Below are positions 1 to 8,588 of a DNA stretch of 48,609 nt, piece after piece; positions within the stretch are counted from its first letter, which is position 1; every line of letters begins with the position of its first letter. The DNA comes from Herpetosiphon llansteffanensis. Lineage in GTDB: Bacteria; Chloroflexota; Chloroflexia; Chloroflexales; Herpetosiphonaceae. Location of the stretch: assembly GCF_003205875.1 (NCBI RefSeq), contig NZ_PUBZ01000104.1:1-48609 (forward strand), in the 5' to 3' direction. Below the pieces are notes generated by a model. It was not told the origin of the DNA. It made no database searches and was given only the letters and a program-made list of their open reading frames with translations. The position numbers and the translations under genes were made by a program.

Positions 1-136
1 AAGGATTGGCGACCCGCATTGCGAGCAAGGTGACGCATCTCGTCGTCAAAGCCGTATTGCGGGCGCGATTTGGGATCGATGTCCTCACCTTTACGGTTAT
101 CAACGATGCCTAACTCACATCAGGCGTAGAATGGAT

Positions 137-562
137 TTATTGATTGTTGGATAGCTGGTGGAGTGTAGGATCAACCAGCACAAAGCTACTGACATCAAGC
201 CCGTGTTGGCGGGTAATTTCATCGAACACAAAATAATCGCAAGTCAATTCTTCGCCTGCTTGAATATCGCGTACGGTGCGGGTATAGGCTCCAGCATCAT
301 CGCAATTGGGTGTTGCTGAATGATTGAAATAGCGGGCATTATCACCACACAGCACATAATAGCCTTCATCATCGACATAAATATAGGCGGTGAAGGCGCT
401 GCGGTAGGGTTCGGGGAAGGCTGCAACCTCAGCGGCAGTCATGCGCCAATCGACCGCTGAATTAAACTCCCAAATAATCGTGTTGGCGGGAATAAAATTG
501 GCTGCAAACACGCCGATGCCGTGAATGGTGCTTTGGGCAAGATAGCTAGCAACGAGCAGCAT
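137..562 (-). CDS. SET domain-containing protein
   Basis: A 141-residue protein made almost entirely of a SET fold, the lysine-methyltransferase domain that uses S-adenosylmethionine. Visible family motifs are an early GIGVFA segment, the NHSATPNC block (the NHSxxPNC signature that helps form the cofactor and catalytic site) and GEELTCDYF (normally GEELTYDY) near residues 105-115. It is short, without pre-SET or post-SET cysteines, which is usual for bacterial single-domain SET proteins. The ATG at 562 is preceded by AAGGA with good spacing. No neighbour points to a substrate; targets of such small bacterial SET proteins are mostly unknown. The family call is firm; the methyl acceptor is not known. 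Confidence 0.85.
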   Translation of the reverse strand: MLLVASYLAQSTIHGIGVFAANFIPANTIIWEFNSAVDWRMTAAEVAAFPEPYRSAFTAYIYVDDEGYYVLCGDNARYFNHSATPNCDDAGAYTRTVRDIQAGEELTCDYFVFDEITRQHGLDVSSFVLVDPTLHQLSNNQ

Positions 563-607
563 ACAAAATCCTTGTGAACTGGCTGAATTGGCCTGATCAT
601 AGCAGAT

Positions 608-1642
608 TTACGAGGTTTGAACGAGGCTATACACGACGCTTTGCAAATCTTTTTCGCTGCGAATTGAGCGCAAATCAAGCCCAATGCTCACCAGCATTTC
701 GGCCACATCGGGCCGCACACCGATGAGGGTTGTGCTTGCTCCCAACAAGCGGGCTGCATTGCTCACTTTGAGCAAGGTTCGGCCTGCATCACGATCCAAG
801 GTTGGCACGCCAGTAATATCAAGAATCAAATTGCGGGTGCGTTGGGTTTTGAGGTTGGTTAAAATTTGCTCAACCAAGGTGCTCAAGCGCTCTGCATCTA
901 AGGCTCCAACCAAGGGCACGACTAAACTATGTTGGGTGATTGGCAAAATTGGCACGCTAAGGTTGCGAATGGTGGTTTGTTGTTCGGCCAGCTGTTGGGC
1001 CAACACCGCTTGGCTATCTGCTTGGGCTTGCACATCGCGCAAGGCTCGTTGCAAGGCTGAGGTTCGTTGCTCAATTTGCTGTTCAAGCGATTGTTGGCTG
1101 GCGCGCAAGGCTTGGTTGGCGCTGTTGCTTGCTTGCAAGCTGGTGGTTAGTTGGCGGTGAATTTGCCAAAGCAAGCCCATAATGATCAAAATCGAGAGCG
1201 AGTTGAGGATGACGCGCACTGGCATCTCAGACCCAGCAACTTGATCGATTCGCAGGCGATTAGTGATGCTTACGATGCTGACAACCCAAGCTAAACCACA
1301 AATTCCTAGCAAGCGCTTGCTATCAACAAACGGCAACACCAGCACGATTGAAATAATCGTCACGGTGGCGATTGAGAGCAAGGTGAAAAAGCGAAACGAG
1401 CCGACAATCACCAAGCTCAAGGCTGCCATGTTCATTAATACAACTGCTGGTTGATTGTATTGGCGTTGAATCAGCCAAAATGCCGTGGCTAACAACCCGC
1501 TAGTAACGCTAAAGCTGGCAACCGCAATCAAATCGCCCATAAACAGATACAGAAATAAGGAGATGAGTGAGCCGCCGAGCAACCAATAGACCGTAGTTTT
1601 GAGTCGTTTGGTAACGAGTTCTTGCTCTGTGGGTTGCGACAT
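608..1642 (-). CDS. Membrane protein with C-terminal STAS domain (RsbR-like)
   Basis: The predicted protein has 344 residues. An N-terminal block (about 15-170) is strongly hydrophobic with roughly five to six membrane spans, followed by a Gln/Ala-rich coiled coil (about 175-235) and a STAS domain (about 235-340) containing LDITGVPTLDRDAGRTLLK and LIGVRPDVAEMLVSIGL, as in RsbR/RsbS-type anti-sigma-antagonist proteins of stressosomes. In many RsbR proteins a phosphorylatable Thr follows the DITG loop; here that loop reads PTLDRD, so a conventional phospho-site is uncertain. I start at ATG 1642, preceded by AAAGGTAGG, rather than an upstream in-frame ATG at 1780 that would run through the leader. 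A likely role is coupling a membrane signal to a partner-switching pathway; no kinase or phosphatase partner lies nearby. Confidence 0.8.
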   Translation of the reverse strand: MSQPTEQELVTKRLKTTVYWLLGGSLISLFLYLFMGDLIAVASFSVTSGLLATAFWLIQRQYNQPAVVLMNMAALSLVIVGSFRFFTLLSIATVTIISIVLVLPFVDSKRLLGICGLAWVVSIVSITNRLRIDQVAGSEMPVRVILNSLSILIIMGLLWQIHRQLTTSLQASNSANQALRASQQSLEQQIEQRTSALQRALRDVQAQADSQAVLAQQLAEQQTTIRNLSVPILPITQHSLVVPLVGALDAERLSTLVEQILTNLKTQRTRNLILDITGVPTLDRDAGRTLLKVSNAARLLGASTTLIGVRPDVAEMLVSIGLDLRSIRSEKDLQSVVYSLVQTS

Positions 1643-1732
1643 TGCGCACCTACCTTTGCCGTTGGAAGGGGAGAATCGCTCTAAGCATACAGAGTTTTGC
1701 TGCTGTATGCAAGAGCGATTAAGTGGGTAGTG

Positions 1733-1788
1733 CGCTAGTACCGTTGCTATCAAATTGTAGTGGTTCATCAGGTTAACCACCGCCTGAT
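1733..1788. other. Leader segment with interleaved (pseudoknot-type) complementarity
   Basis: Within this stretch, GTGGTT (1760-1765) pairs with AACCAC (1775-1780) and ATCAGG (1767-1772) pairs with CCTGAT (1783-1788). The two perfect 6-bp helices interleave, giving an H-type pseudoknot or two alternative hairpins. The 13-base word CGCTAGTACCGTT begins at 1733 and recurs at 2071, just after the GC-rich repeat block. The segment lies upstream of the STAS gene and downstream of the DUF4386 gene, so it could act in either transcript. The structure is read directly from the sequence; a function is not shown. Confidence 0.4.
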
Positions 1789-2067
1789 CCCCTCACCCCA
1801 GCCCCTCGCCCGCCACACGGGCGAGGGGCTTTAATTCCATGGTTTTTTGCGGAATTCGTGGTAAAAATGGCGGCTCCCCCTCGCCCGCGTCCAGTGGGAG
1901 AGGGGGCTGGCTTACACGGGTAGGTTGTGAAGACCCCCTCACCCCCAACCCCTCTCCCGTGCGCGGGCGCGGGGCTTTAATTCCATGGTTTTTTGCGGAA
2001 TTCGTGGTAAAAATGGCGGCTCCCTCTCGCCCGCGTCCAGTGGGAGAGGGGGCTGGGGGGTGAGGGA
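1789..2067. repeat. Composite GC-rich intergenic repeat, two tandem units
   Basis: Two copies (1789-1910 and 1934-2067) of a roughly 125-135 bp element. Each unit begins CCCCTCACCCC(C)AxCCCC, has a left hairpin of the CCCCTCxCCCG...CGGGCGxGGGGCTTTAATT type, a spacer containing GGTTTTTTGCGGAATTCGTGG, and a right hairpin CCCCCTCGCCC...GGGAGAGGGGG. The second copy ends GGGGGGTGAGGGA, an inverted match of the start, so a complete unit has terminal inverted repeats. The first copy lacks that last piece and is joined to the second by a linker reading TTACACGGGTAGGTTGTGAAGA. The same composite, with a related linker, occurs at 7296-7565. It has no coding capacity and may serve as a terminator for the flanking converging or tandem genes. 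Confidence 0.85.
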
Positions 2068-2095
2068 ACACGCTAGTACCGTTTCTGCCGAATGC

Positions 2096-3067
2096 TTAGA
2101 TTGTGCTGCTATTTACTAGTTGTTGCTTAGAACTGGTTTTCGCTGCATTCGAGCTGGGTTTGAAGCCTTTGGTAATCAACCAAATCGCCAAACTCATTTC
2201 GGTAAGTGCAACCGGAATCGCCAACAGTGCGCCCCAAGTCGAAAGTTGCTCGATAATCCCAAACATTTCCAACAGTGCTGCAATAAAAATCAGGCTTGAG
2301 CCAACGAGGCCCAGCGTGGCAATTGGCCGTGGAATTTGGCGGGTTTGAAAGAAAATATAGCTATACATAATCGTGTTGAGTCCGAGCATGAAATTTGGCC
2401 CAAGCATAAATGTCCAATCGTGGATGGCGATTAATGCTGTGCCAACGACGCGGTAGCTTTGCTCATCGGCTGCGGTTGCGTTGCTAAATTCGTTGCTGAT
2501 TGAGAGCAACGCCAACATGCCCACAATCCCGATCATAATCACCACTGCTTCGAGAAAGCGAAAACACAGGTGCGCTAGGGCAATGCGTTCGCTATATTGA
2601 CGTAAGATTGGAAACATGGTGACGGCTGTGCCAACGGCGGTCGTAACAAGAACCAGTTCCATTAGCGCAGCAAAAACAATTTGGTTGGCATTGGCTGCGC
2701 CTGCACGTAAATAATCGCTTTCGGTTAGCAATGGCGCATACCAGAGCAGGCCAAGAATCGAACTGACTGCTGCCAAGATAAAAAAGATCCCAATGAGAAT
2801 GGCGTGGCGGCGTTGGTTAACCATGGTGGTTGCTCCTTGTGAAATGCTGATTGGCTGGGTAAGCGGCACGACTGCAATCAAGCTCAGGCCTGAATCACGA
2901 ATTTTGCGCAAAACCCGATATAAGGCCGCTTGATCGACGATTGGGCCTGTGAGCAGCGTATCGCCTTGGGGCGTGTGGCTGATGGCTAAATCATCGAACC
3001 ATTCGGCCCAACCTCGATCAAGCTGGCCTTTGATTTGAATCTGGTAGCGCGTCAATTGATTTGACAT
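2096..3067 (-). CDS. DUF4386-type membrane protein with small N-terminal fusion domain
   Basis: A 323-residue protein in two parts. Residues 1-75 form a soluble module with IxGxLDRGWAEWFDDLAI and LLTGPIVDQAALYRVLRKIRDSGL; I recognise this as similar to small stand-alone proteins often found beside MalT-like LuxR regulators in Chloroflexota. Residues from about 85 hold six or so membrane helices with the DUF4386 pattern (Y..RxxALAHLCFRFLEA, HDWTFMLGPNFMLGLNTIMYSYIFF). ATG 3067 follows AGGAAG. A second in-frame ATG at 2824 (MVNQRRHA), exactly at the module boundary, is preceded by AAGGAG eight bases upstream, so the membrane part may also be made alone. The gene lies 127 bases downstream of the LuxR regulator on the same strand and may be co-transcribed. 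Function unknown. Confidence 0.75.
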   Translation of the reverse strand: MSNQLTRYQIQIKGQLDRGWAEWFDDLAISHTPQGDTLLTGPIVDQAALYRVLRKIRDSGLSLIAVVPLTQPISISQGATTMVNQRRHAILIGIFFILAAVSSILGLLWYAPLLTESDYLRAGAANANQIVFAALMELVLVTTAVGTAVTMFPILRQYSERIALAHLCFRFLEAVVIMIGIVGMLALLSISNEFSNATAADEQSYRVVGTALIAIHDWTFMLGPNFMLGLNTIMYSYIFFQTRQIPRPIATLGLVGSSLIFIAALLEMFGIIEQLSTWGALLAIPVALTEMSLAIWLITKGFKPSSNAAKTSSKQQLVNSSTI

Positions 3068-3193
3068 AACTTCCTGCTTTGAACTATGCGTCGTGTGCGA
3101 TCTGCGAGCAGGATACAATTTGGGCAGCAGCCTGTCATACCTCAAACGAGTTATTCGGCGAGGTATGCTGCATATTCATTGTGGCTGTGGGTT

Positions 3194-5800
3194 TTAGGTT
3201 TGCGGCAAGATACCAAGGTTGCGGGCACGGGCCACGGCTTGGGTGCGATTCGTGACCTCAAGTTTGGCATAAATATTCCGCGCATGCACTTTGACCGTAT
3301 AGATCGAAAGATACAGCAATTCGCCAATTTCGCGGTCGGTGTGGCCTGCTGCAATTTGTTGCAGCACCTCGATTTCGCGCTCGCTCAGCCGCTCAACTTG
3401 GTTGGCTTGGGGTCTAATCTGGGATTGGTTGGTAAACAGCGGCAGTACGTGATCGATTAAGGTTGCGTGTAGGCCATGAGCTTGGGCCAGCTGCAAAAGT
3501 TGCTGCATTGGTTGGCCATAATCAAGCAAGCTGCGGATTAATTGATTGGCTTCTGCTAATGGTAGTGCTTGCTTGAGCCATTCGATTGCCTGTTCGTTTT
3601 GGCTTTGTGCTGCATAGGCTAGCGCCAACAAGCAGCATGCTTGTAACCACTGGTCGGGCCAATTGTTGGCGTGTGCTTGCTGCTGAAGCGGCTCAAGGAG
3701 AGCGATTGCTGCTGCTGGCTGGGCTTGGGCCAAGGCAATTTGCGCTTGGCAAAACGTAAGTTGCTGGCTGTTGGCAAGTTGGTTGGCGTTGCTCAATTTG
3801 GCTTCGCGCACCAGCAATTGAATCCGCACATGGGCAATTTCAGCAAAGCGTTGAGTAAAATTGTGCTGCCGCGCCAATTGTTCAGTTTGATCAAGCAGCC
3901 GTTTTGCTCCCGCCAGATCGTTGTGGGCCAGCTTAATCTGGGCCAACATCAATTCGCACAAAATAAAGCGATCGATGCCTTGCTCGTATTGCAGCGCAAG
4001 TTGCAGGCTTTGCTGGGCATGCTGCTCAGCGGTGGCCAAATCGTTCCATTGATAGGAGATTCGTGCCAAACCAAGTTGGGCCTCGTAGATGATTTGCTGT
4101 GGCTGTTCGCCCGCCAATTGCAACACATGGCGATAGGTTGCGGCGGCCCGATATAGCTCTAGGTTGCTTTCTTGCAGTTGGCCCATGCCGATTGAAGCCA
4201 AAATCAGGGTAAACGTATCATTGGCTTGTTGGCTCAATTCGATTGCTTGGGTCAGTGCAATGTTCGTGTTCTGGCGTTCGCCGCGCACTTGATGGGCATA
4301 GGCCAAGGCCCAATTGGTTGTCGCTCGAAAAGGCAAATTCTGCGGATGCAAATAGCCAAAAGCGCGTTGAGCTTGGGCAATAATCGTCTCAATTTGATAT
4401 TGCGTTAAGGCGATGGTTGTGCGGGCGGCGGCAATTTGGCCGAGTAAATCACGATTGCGCTCATTAGCGGGCTGTTGCTGCAAGCCACGTTCGGCAGCTT
4501 GTAATTTTGGCTCAACGCCGCTGGTTTGACCCATCACCAGCAAAATTGCTGCATAGCGCACCCACAACGAAGGCTGCTGATCAAGCACTGTATTGGGTAA
4601 ACTCGCCAGCCAATTCAGCATTGCCGAGACAAAGCCATTGGCATGCAGCGGCATTTGGATCATCAATTCTTCGGCGCGCTGGTAATCGTGGGCAAGCGTG
4701 GCATGTTGAAAGGCTTCGAGCACTAAATCGTGGTGTTGATACCAGTGGCTGGCCCGTTGATGCAGGGTTGCAAGCTCTTGCTGCGTGAGCTGTTGGGCCA
4801 ACCGCTGGCGCAGTAAATCGCTAAATAGCTGATGATAGCGATACCAAGCGCGTTGCTGATCGAGCGCCACAATAAATAAATGAGCCTGATCGATTTGGGC
4901 AAGGATGGCTTGGCTGTTAGTTTGGTTCAAAACTGCATCGCACAACGGCCCAGTCATGCGCTCAAGAATCGATGTTTGCAGCAAAAATGCTTGAATTGCA
5001 GGCGTTTGCTGGTGCAGCACTTCGCTGAGCAAATAATCTAAAATAAATTGATGCTGGCCACTAAATGTTTCGATAAAGCTATTTGGATCATGCTGGCCTT
5101 GCAGTGAGAGCGCCGCGAGTTGTAGCCCAGCAACCCAGCCTTCGGTACGGGTTTCGAGCTTGGCAATTGCCTGATCTGGCAAGTGCAAACCCATGACTGT
5201 ATTCAGAAATTCGCTACTTTCAGCCAAATTGAAGCGTAAATCGGCGACCCGCAATTCGTTGAGTTGGCCGCGAGCACGTAAACGAGCCAAGGGTATTTGG
5301 GGATCTTCGCGGGTTGCCAACACAAGATGGATGGTGGTTGGCATATGCTCCAGCAAAAAATTGAGCATATCGTCAACTGCTTGATTTTCGATCACATGAT
5401 AATCATCGAGCACCACGATAATTGGTTGCTTGATTTGATTAATCTCATTGATCAAACTCACGATTAGTTGCTCGCTTGGGGCTGGCTGAGCTGCTTGCAG
5501 TGCTTGCTGCACGCTTTGGCCGAGCGTTGGCTCGATGGTTTGCAAGGCTGCAACCAGATAGCTCAGCCAACGCAAGGGATCATTATCGCGCTGATCGAGG
5601 GTTAGCCATGCTTTGGCATGGCTGGTTTGTTGCAGCCATGTGCTCAACAAGGTTGTTTTGCCAAAGCCTGCTGGCGCAGCAACCACCGTTACGCGCCGAT
5701 CGAGACCACGTTGAAGCCGCGCCAAGAGCAGGCTGCGATTAACGACGCTTGTGCGCAGGCTTGGAATCATCAGTTTGGTTGCCAAGATTGCAATTGCCAT
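3194..5800 (-). CDS. LuxR-family ATP-dependent transcriptional regulator (MalT/LAL type)
   Basis: An 868-residue signal-transduction ATPase. Residues 42-50 carry a Walker A motif (APAGFGKTT), a Walker B-like IIVVLDDYHVI lies near 115-127, followed by the winged-helix linker, a long TPR-like alpha-helical sensor (about 340-790), and a C-terminal LuxR helix-turn-helix (LSEREIEVLQQIAAGHTDREIGELL, then TVKVHARNIYAKL). MalT relatives bind an inducer with the TPR-like domain, oligomerise with ATP and activate promoters. The inducer here is unknown. ATG 5800 is preferred over an upstream in-frame start because a TATAAT box lies only six bases upstream and no Shine-Dalgarno is present, suggesting a leaderless message. 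The DUF4386 fusion gene follows; hisD diverges. Confidence 0.9.
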   Translation of the reverse strand: MAIAILATKLMIPSLRTSVVNRSLLLARLQRGLDRRVTVVAAPAGFGKTTLLSTWLQQTSHAKAWLTLDQRDNDPLRWLSYLVAALQTIEPTLGQSVQQALQAAQPAPSEQLIVSLINEINQIKQPIIVVLDDYHVIENQAVDDMLNFLLEHMPTTIHLVLATREDPQIPLARLRARGQLNELRVADLRFNLAESSEFLNTVMGLHLPDQAIAKLETRTEGWVAGLQLAALSLQGQHDPNSFIETFSGQHQFILDYLLSEVLHQQTPAIQAFLLQTSILERMTGPLCDAVLNQTNSQAILAQIDQAHLFIVALDQQRAWYRYHQLFSDLLRQRLAQQLTQQELATLHQRASHWYQHHDLVLEAFQHATLAHDYQRAEELMIQMPLHANGFVSAMLNWLASLPNTVLDQQPSLWVRYAAILLVMGQTSGVEPKLQAAERGLQQQPANERNRDLLGQIAAARTTIALTQYQIETIIAQAQRAFGYLHPQNLPFRATTNWALAYAHQVRGERQNTNIALTQAIELSQQANDTFTLILASIGMGQLQESNLELYRAAATYRHVLQLAGEQPQQIIYEAQLGLARISYQWNDLATAEQHAQQSLQLALQYEQGIDRFILCELMLAQIKLAHNDLAGAKRLLDQTEQLARQHNFTQRFAEIAHVRIQLLVREAKLSNANQLANSQQLTFCQAQIALAQAQPAAAIALLEPLQQQAHANNWPDQWLQACCLLALAYAAQSQNEQAIEWLKQALPLAEANQLIRSLLDYGQPMQQLLQLAQAHGLHATLIDHVLPLFTNQSQIRPQANQVERLSEREIEVLQQIAAGHTDREIGELLYLSIYTVKVHARNIYAKLEVTNRTQAVARARNLGILPQT

Positions 5801-5806
5801 AGTGGC

Positions 5807-5833
5807 ATTATAGCCCAAACTAGCAAGGCTCAA
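5807..5833 (-). promoter_or_regulatory. Promoter of the LuxR regulator, likely leaderless
   Basis: On the minus strand a perfect TATAAT occupies 5812-5807, ending six bases before the ATG at 5800. A TTGAGC (5833-5828) lies 15 bases upstream as a possible -35. Transcription would begin about at the start codon, and no purine-rich ribosome-binding site is visible. The -10 match is seen directly; leaderless translation is inferred. Confidence 0.5.
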
Positions 5834-5919
5834 GGCGTGGGCCGAATCGTGCATTTGCGCTCAAGCCTGAATTTGGTAGCATGCTGCTAGTGCCTTGACC
5901 TTGGATAGATGGAGCCGTT

Positions 5920-7254
5920 ATGCCAATTAAGCTTTATACCGATCTTGCGTTGGCCAAACAAGGGCCGTTAGCGCGAGTGGCCTTCGATACGGTCGAAATT
6001 CCTGAGCGTTTGCAACAAAGCCTCGATAGTATGTTTGGTGCTGGCACAACCCCAGCCGCCGCCGTTGACCAGATTTTGGCCAGTGTGCGCCGCGATGGCG
6101 ATGCAGCCTTGCAACACTGGAGCCGCACGATCGAAGGCGTTGCGATCAATGAGTTTGAGGTTGATCGCTTGGCAATCGAAGCCGCCTATGCCTTGGTTGA
6201 CCCATTATTGATTGAGGCATTGCGGGTTTCTGCTGCCGAAATTGAGCGTTTTCACCGCAAGCAAACCCGCCAAAGTTGGGTCGATTGGAGCGATGAAGGC
6301 GCACTTGGCCAGATTGTTTTGCCGCTTGATCGGATTGGGGCCTATGCGCCTGGTGGCACTGCACCGTTGCCTTCATCACTGTTGATGGGTGTGATTCCGG
6401 CCAAGGTTGCTGGGGTGCGCGAGATTATTGTTTGTTCGCCGCCACAACGCGCGACTGGCGAGATTTCGCCGCTCGTGCTGGTTGCTGCCGATATTGCTGG
6501 GGTAGATCGGATTTTTCGCTTGGGTGGGGCGCAGGCGATTGCGGCGATGGCCTATGGCACCGACAGCGTGCCGCATGTTGATAAAATTATTGGGCCTGGC
6601 AATTTATTTGTGGTGCTGGCCAAAAAAGCGGTCTATGGCACGGTTGATATTGAGGCCTTGCCCGGCCCGACCGAAACCATGGTCATTGCCGATGCTGATG
6701 CCAACCCAGAATTAGTTGCTGCCGATTTGTTGGCCCAAGCAGAGCACGATCTTTTGGCCTCGGCGATTTTGCTCACGCCATCGTTGCCATTGGCTGAAAA
6801 AGTGCAAGCTGCGGTTGCCCGCCAACTAGAGGAGCTAGAACGAGCAGAGATCACCGCCCAAGCCTTAGCTAATCGTTCGGGGATTGTGGTTGTGCCATCG
6901 TTGGATGTGGCGTTTGAAATCAGTAATGCTTATGGCCCTGAACATCTTTGTTTATTGCTGAATGATCCTTGGCAATATGTTGGCAAGGTGCGCAATGCTG
7001 GCGGCATTTTCATTGGCGAACGTTCATTTGAAGTCTTGGGCGATTATGTGGCTGGCCCATCGCACATTATGCCAACTGGCGGAACTGCCCGCTACGCCTC
7101 GCCCGTCAATGTTGATCATTTTCGCAAAGTGATTTCGTTGGTTGGCTTGAACGAAAAAGCCTTACAACGCCTAGGCCCAATTGCCCAACGTTTGGCCGAG
7201 GCCGAGGGCTTGACCGCGCATGCTGCTGCGGTGCGCCGCCGTTTGGAGCAATAA
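5920..7254 (+). CDS. hisD: Histidinol dehydrogenase
   Basis: A 444-residue, full-length HisD, which oxidises L-histidinol to L-histidine in two NAD-dependent steps with a zinc ion. Recognisable are [20 protein letters not shown], the IGPGNLFV block and the catalytic pair E341-H342 in YGPEHL. By alignment in mind with E. coli HisD, zinc ligands would be Q273 and H276 (AQAEHD), D375 ([10 protein letters not shown]) and H434 ([10 protein letters not shown]). ATG 5920 follows GGAG. No other his gene is adjacent: it diverges from a LuxR regulator and is followed by repeats, so it is a stand-alone locus. The [18 protein letters not shown] end block is typical. Nothing suggests impairment. Confidence 0.97.
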   Translation: MPIKLYTDLALAKQGPLARVAFDTVEIPERLQQSLDSMFGAGTTPAAAVDQILASVRRDGDAALQHWSRTIEGVAINEFEVDRLAIEAAYALVDPLLIEALRVSAAEIERFHRKQTRQSWVDWSDEGALGQIVLPLDRIGAYAPGGTAPLPSSLLMGVIPAKVAGVREIIVCSPPQRATGEISPLVLVAADIAGVDRIFRLGGAQAIAAMAYGTDSVPHVDKIIGPGNLFVVLAKKAVYGTVDIEALPGPTETMVIADADANPELVAADLLAQAEHDLLASAILLTPSLPLAEKVQAAVARQLEELERAEITAQALANRSGIVVVPSLDVAFEISNAYGPEHLCLLLNDPWQYVGKVRNAGGIFIGERSFEVLGDYVAGPSHIMPTGGTARYASPVNVDHFRKVISLVGLNEKALQRLGPIAQRLAEAEGLTAHAAAVRRRLEQ

Positions 7255-7287
7255 CATAGAGCATAGAACATAGAACATAGAGCATTA
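7255..7287. repeat. Dispersed word repeat (CATAGAACATAGAGCA family)
   Basis: Immediately after the hisD stop the sequence reads as short tandem variants of CATAGA(A/G)CA. The same words occur at 43817-43852 (where they form the end of nth) and at 48420-48455. This is one member of a set of low-complexity words scattered between genes in this window. Confidence 0.7.
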
Positions 7288-7295
7288 TGATTGAT

Positions 7296-7626
7296 ATCCC
7301 CTCACCCCAACCCCTCTCCCGTACGCGGGCGAGGGGCTTTAATCTTGGGGTTTTGTCGCAATGCGTGATCCAAAACGGGTGCTCCCCCTCGCCCGCGTGC
7401 AGTGGGAGCGCGGGTTCTTTCACGGGTCGGTGTGAAGATTCCCTCACCCCAACCCCGCTCCCGTGCGCGGGGCTTTAACGCCGTGGTTCACCCCCAATTC
7501 CTTGGTGAAAACCGATGCTCCCCCTCGCCCGCGTCCAGTGGGAGAGGGGGCTGGGGGGTGAGGGAACATAATTGCCAACCAATTCTTAAAAACCTACCCT
7601 TGGAAGGAGGGGGCTGGGGTGAGGGA
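7296..7626. repeat. Composite GC-rich intergenic repeat, two units plus a fragment
   Basis: Unit one (7296-7413) and unit two (7437-7565) have the same organisation as the block at 1789-2067: CCCCTCACCCCAACCCC start, left hairpin, spacer, right hairpin and, in unit two only, a GGGGGGTGAGGGA end. The linker between them (TTCACGGGTCGGTGTGAAGA) resembles the linker of the other composite, so the pair probably moved or was copied as one. A right-end fragment (GGAGGGGGCTGGGGTGAGGGA) follows at about 7601-7626. Lies between hisD and a convergent lipoprotein gene. Confidence 0.85.
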
Positions 7627-7636
7627 ATCTTGAAAT

Positions 7637-8155
7637 TTAGTCAGTCCATTGGTTGACATTGACCGTCGTATCGATCAGGTCTTCGAGGGCCTTTAATTCT
7701 GCTTCGCCAGCAAAGCCTTCACAGCCATAATAATGTCGGACTGATTTGGTTGTGCCGTTCATGGTAATCGATGTATCTACGTTAGGCATATCGCTCATCA
7801 TGCCATTGCATTCAGGTCCAGCAAATTCATACGAAGCTTTATAATTCCAATAGTTGCTCGCAACAAACGCATTGATCAGCGTCAGCAGTTGTTCGTTGTT
7901 GATGTTTGCCTCGGCCCGACCAACGGTTTTTACAAAATCTTTGCCTTGGTACGTAACCTTGCCTGTAGCATCAATTGTCACCTGATAGATTGGACATTCG
8001 CCAAAACACATGGTGCGTTCAAGCGATATTCTCAGATCAGCGGGCACTTGCTGAATTTTGGTTGGTACAGCGGTTGGCTGGGTAAATAGGCTGCCGCTAC
8101 AGCCGATTAATCCCAATAAAAGCCAACCTACTACGAAACTGCGACGTATGGTCAT
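7637..8155 (-). CDS. DUF6438 lipoprotein
   Basis: A 172-residue protein with a lipoprotein signal peptide: basic MTIRR start, hydrophobic core and LIGC lipobox, so Cys19 would be lipidated. The mature part fits DUF6438: ISLERTMCFGECPIYQVTI, then GKVTYQGKDFV and, near the end, a VRHYYGCEGF and LEDLIDTTV block. Cysteines in CFGECP and in the EC.GMM and YYGCEGF segments may form disulfides. ATG 8155 is preceded by AAAGGAG. The function of DUF6438 is not established. It stands alone between repeats and the CSLREA genes. Confidence 0.8.
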   Translation of the reverse strand: MTIRRSFVVGWLLLGLIGCSGSLFTQPTAVPTKIQQVPADLRISLERTMCFGECPIYQVTIDATGKVTYQGKDFVKTVGRAEANINNEQLLTLINAFVASNYWNYKASYEFAGPECNGMMSDMPNVDTSITMNGTTKSVRHYYGCEGFAGEAELKALEDLIDTTVNVNQWTD

Positions 8156-8588
8156 GAAACCAACTCCTTTACTCGTTGAAGATAAAACGAACTATCGCTT
8201 GATCATCGCCTCAGGATCATCACGTTTATGCCGAATCGACAAGCAACAATATTGCCTGTTTGCTGATTGAGCATGAGCATTAAATTTACTTAAAATAGCT
8301 GGTTGGGATGATCCTTGGCATAACAACTCTCTTGCTATGACCTGATCGTGCCAATTATAGCATAGGGGCACAATTGGGCTAGTTTGCGCTTGAGAACAGG
8401 TTAAAACGCACGTAAGATTGCCACATTGAATCAAATGCCATGCGTTACTCGTAGCATCCACACGTTCATAGCTTTGGTTCGTTGGATTGATTGCAAGAAG
8501 GGAGGATTGGTTTCTGCTATCTACACGCAAATCCATGCTGTTTAAGCACCGAGCTCGAGGACGTGAAGAACTAATGGTTATTGAAGTT
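8156..8588. other. Intergenic stretch with no convincing gene
   Basis: This gap must hold the promoter of the minus-strand lipoprotein gene and that of the first CSLREA gene. An open frame exists on the minus strand (8192-8536) but lacks a ribosome-binding site, recognisable domain or natural amino-acid pattern. A weak TTGCAA (8491-8496) and TGCTAT (8515-8520) pair with an 18-base spacer could serve the CSLREA gene. Nothing else stands out. Confidence 0.4.

Noticed and set aside
3-113. Possible 3' end of a + strand gene reading to TAA at 111-113
   Set aside because: The frame is open but so is a minus-strand frame over the same bases; with only 110 bases I could not decide which, if either, is coding.
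1793-2071. Open frames through the GC-rich repeat (both strands)
   Set aside because: They translate hairpin repeats into Pro/Arg/Gly-rich peptides and have no ribosome-binding site.
7296-7565. CRISPR-like array
   Set aside because: The repeated units are long, internally hairpinned and only two, with related spacers; no cas genes.
8192-8536. 114-codon minus-strand open frame
   Set aside because: No ribosome-binding site, no domain, unlikely amino-acid pattern; it covers the promoter of the CSLREA gene.
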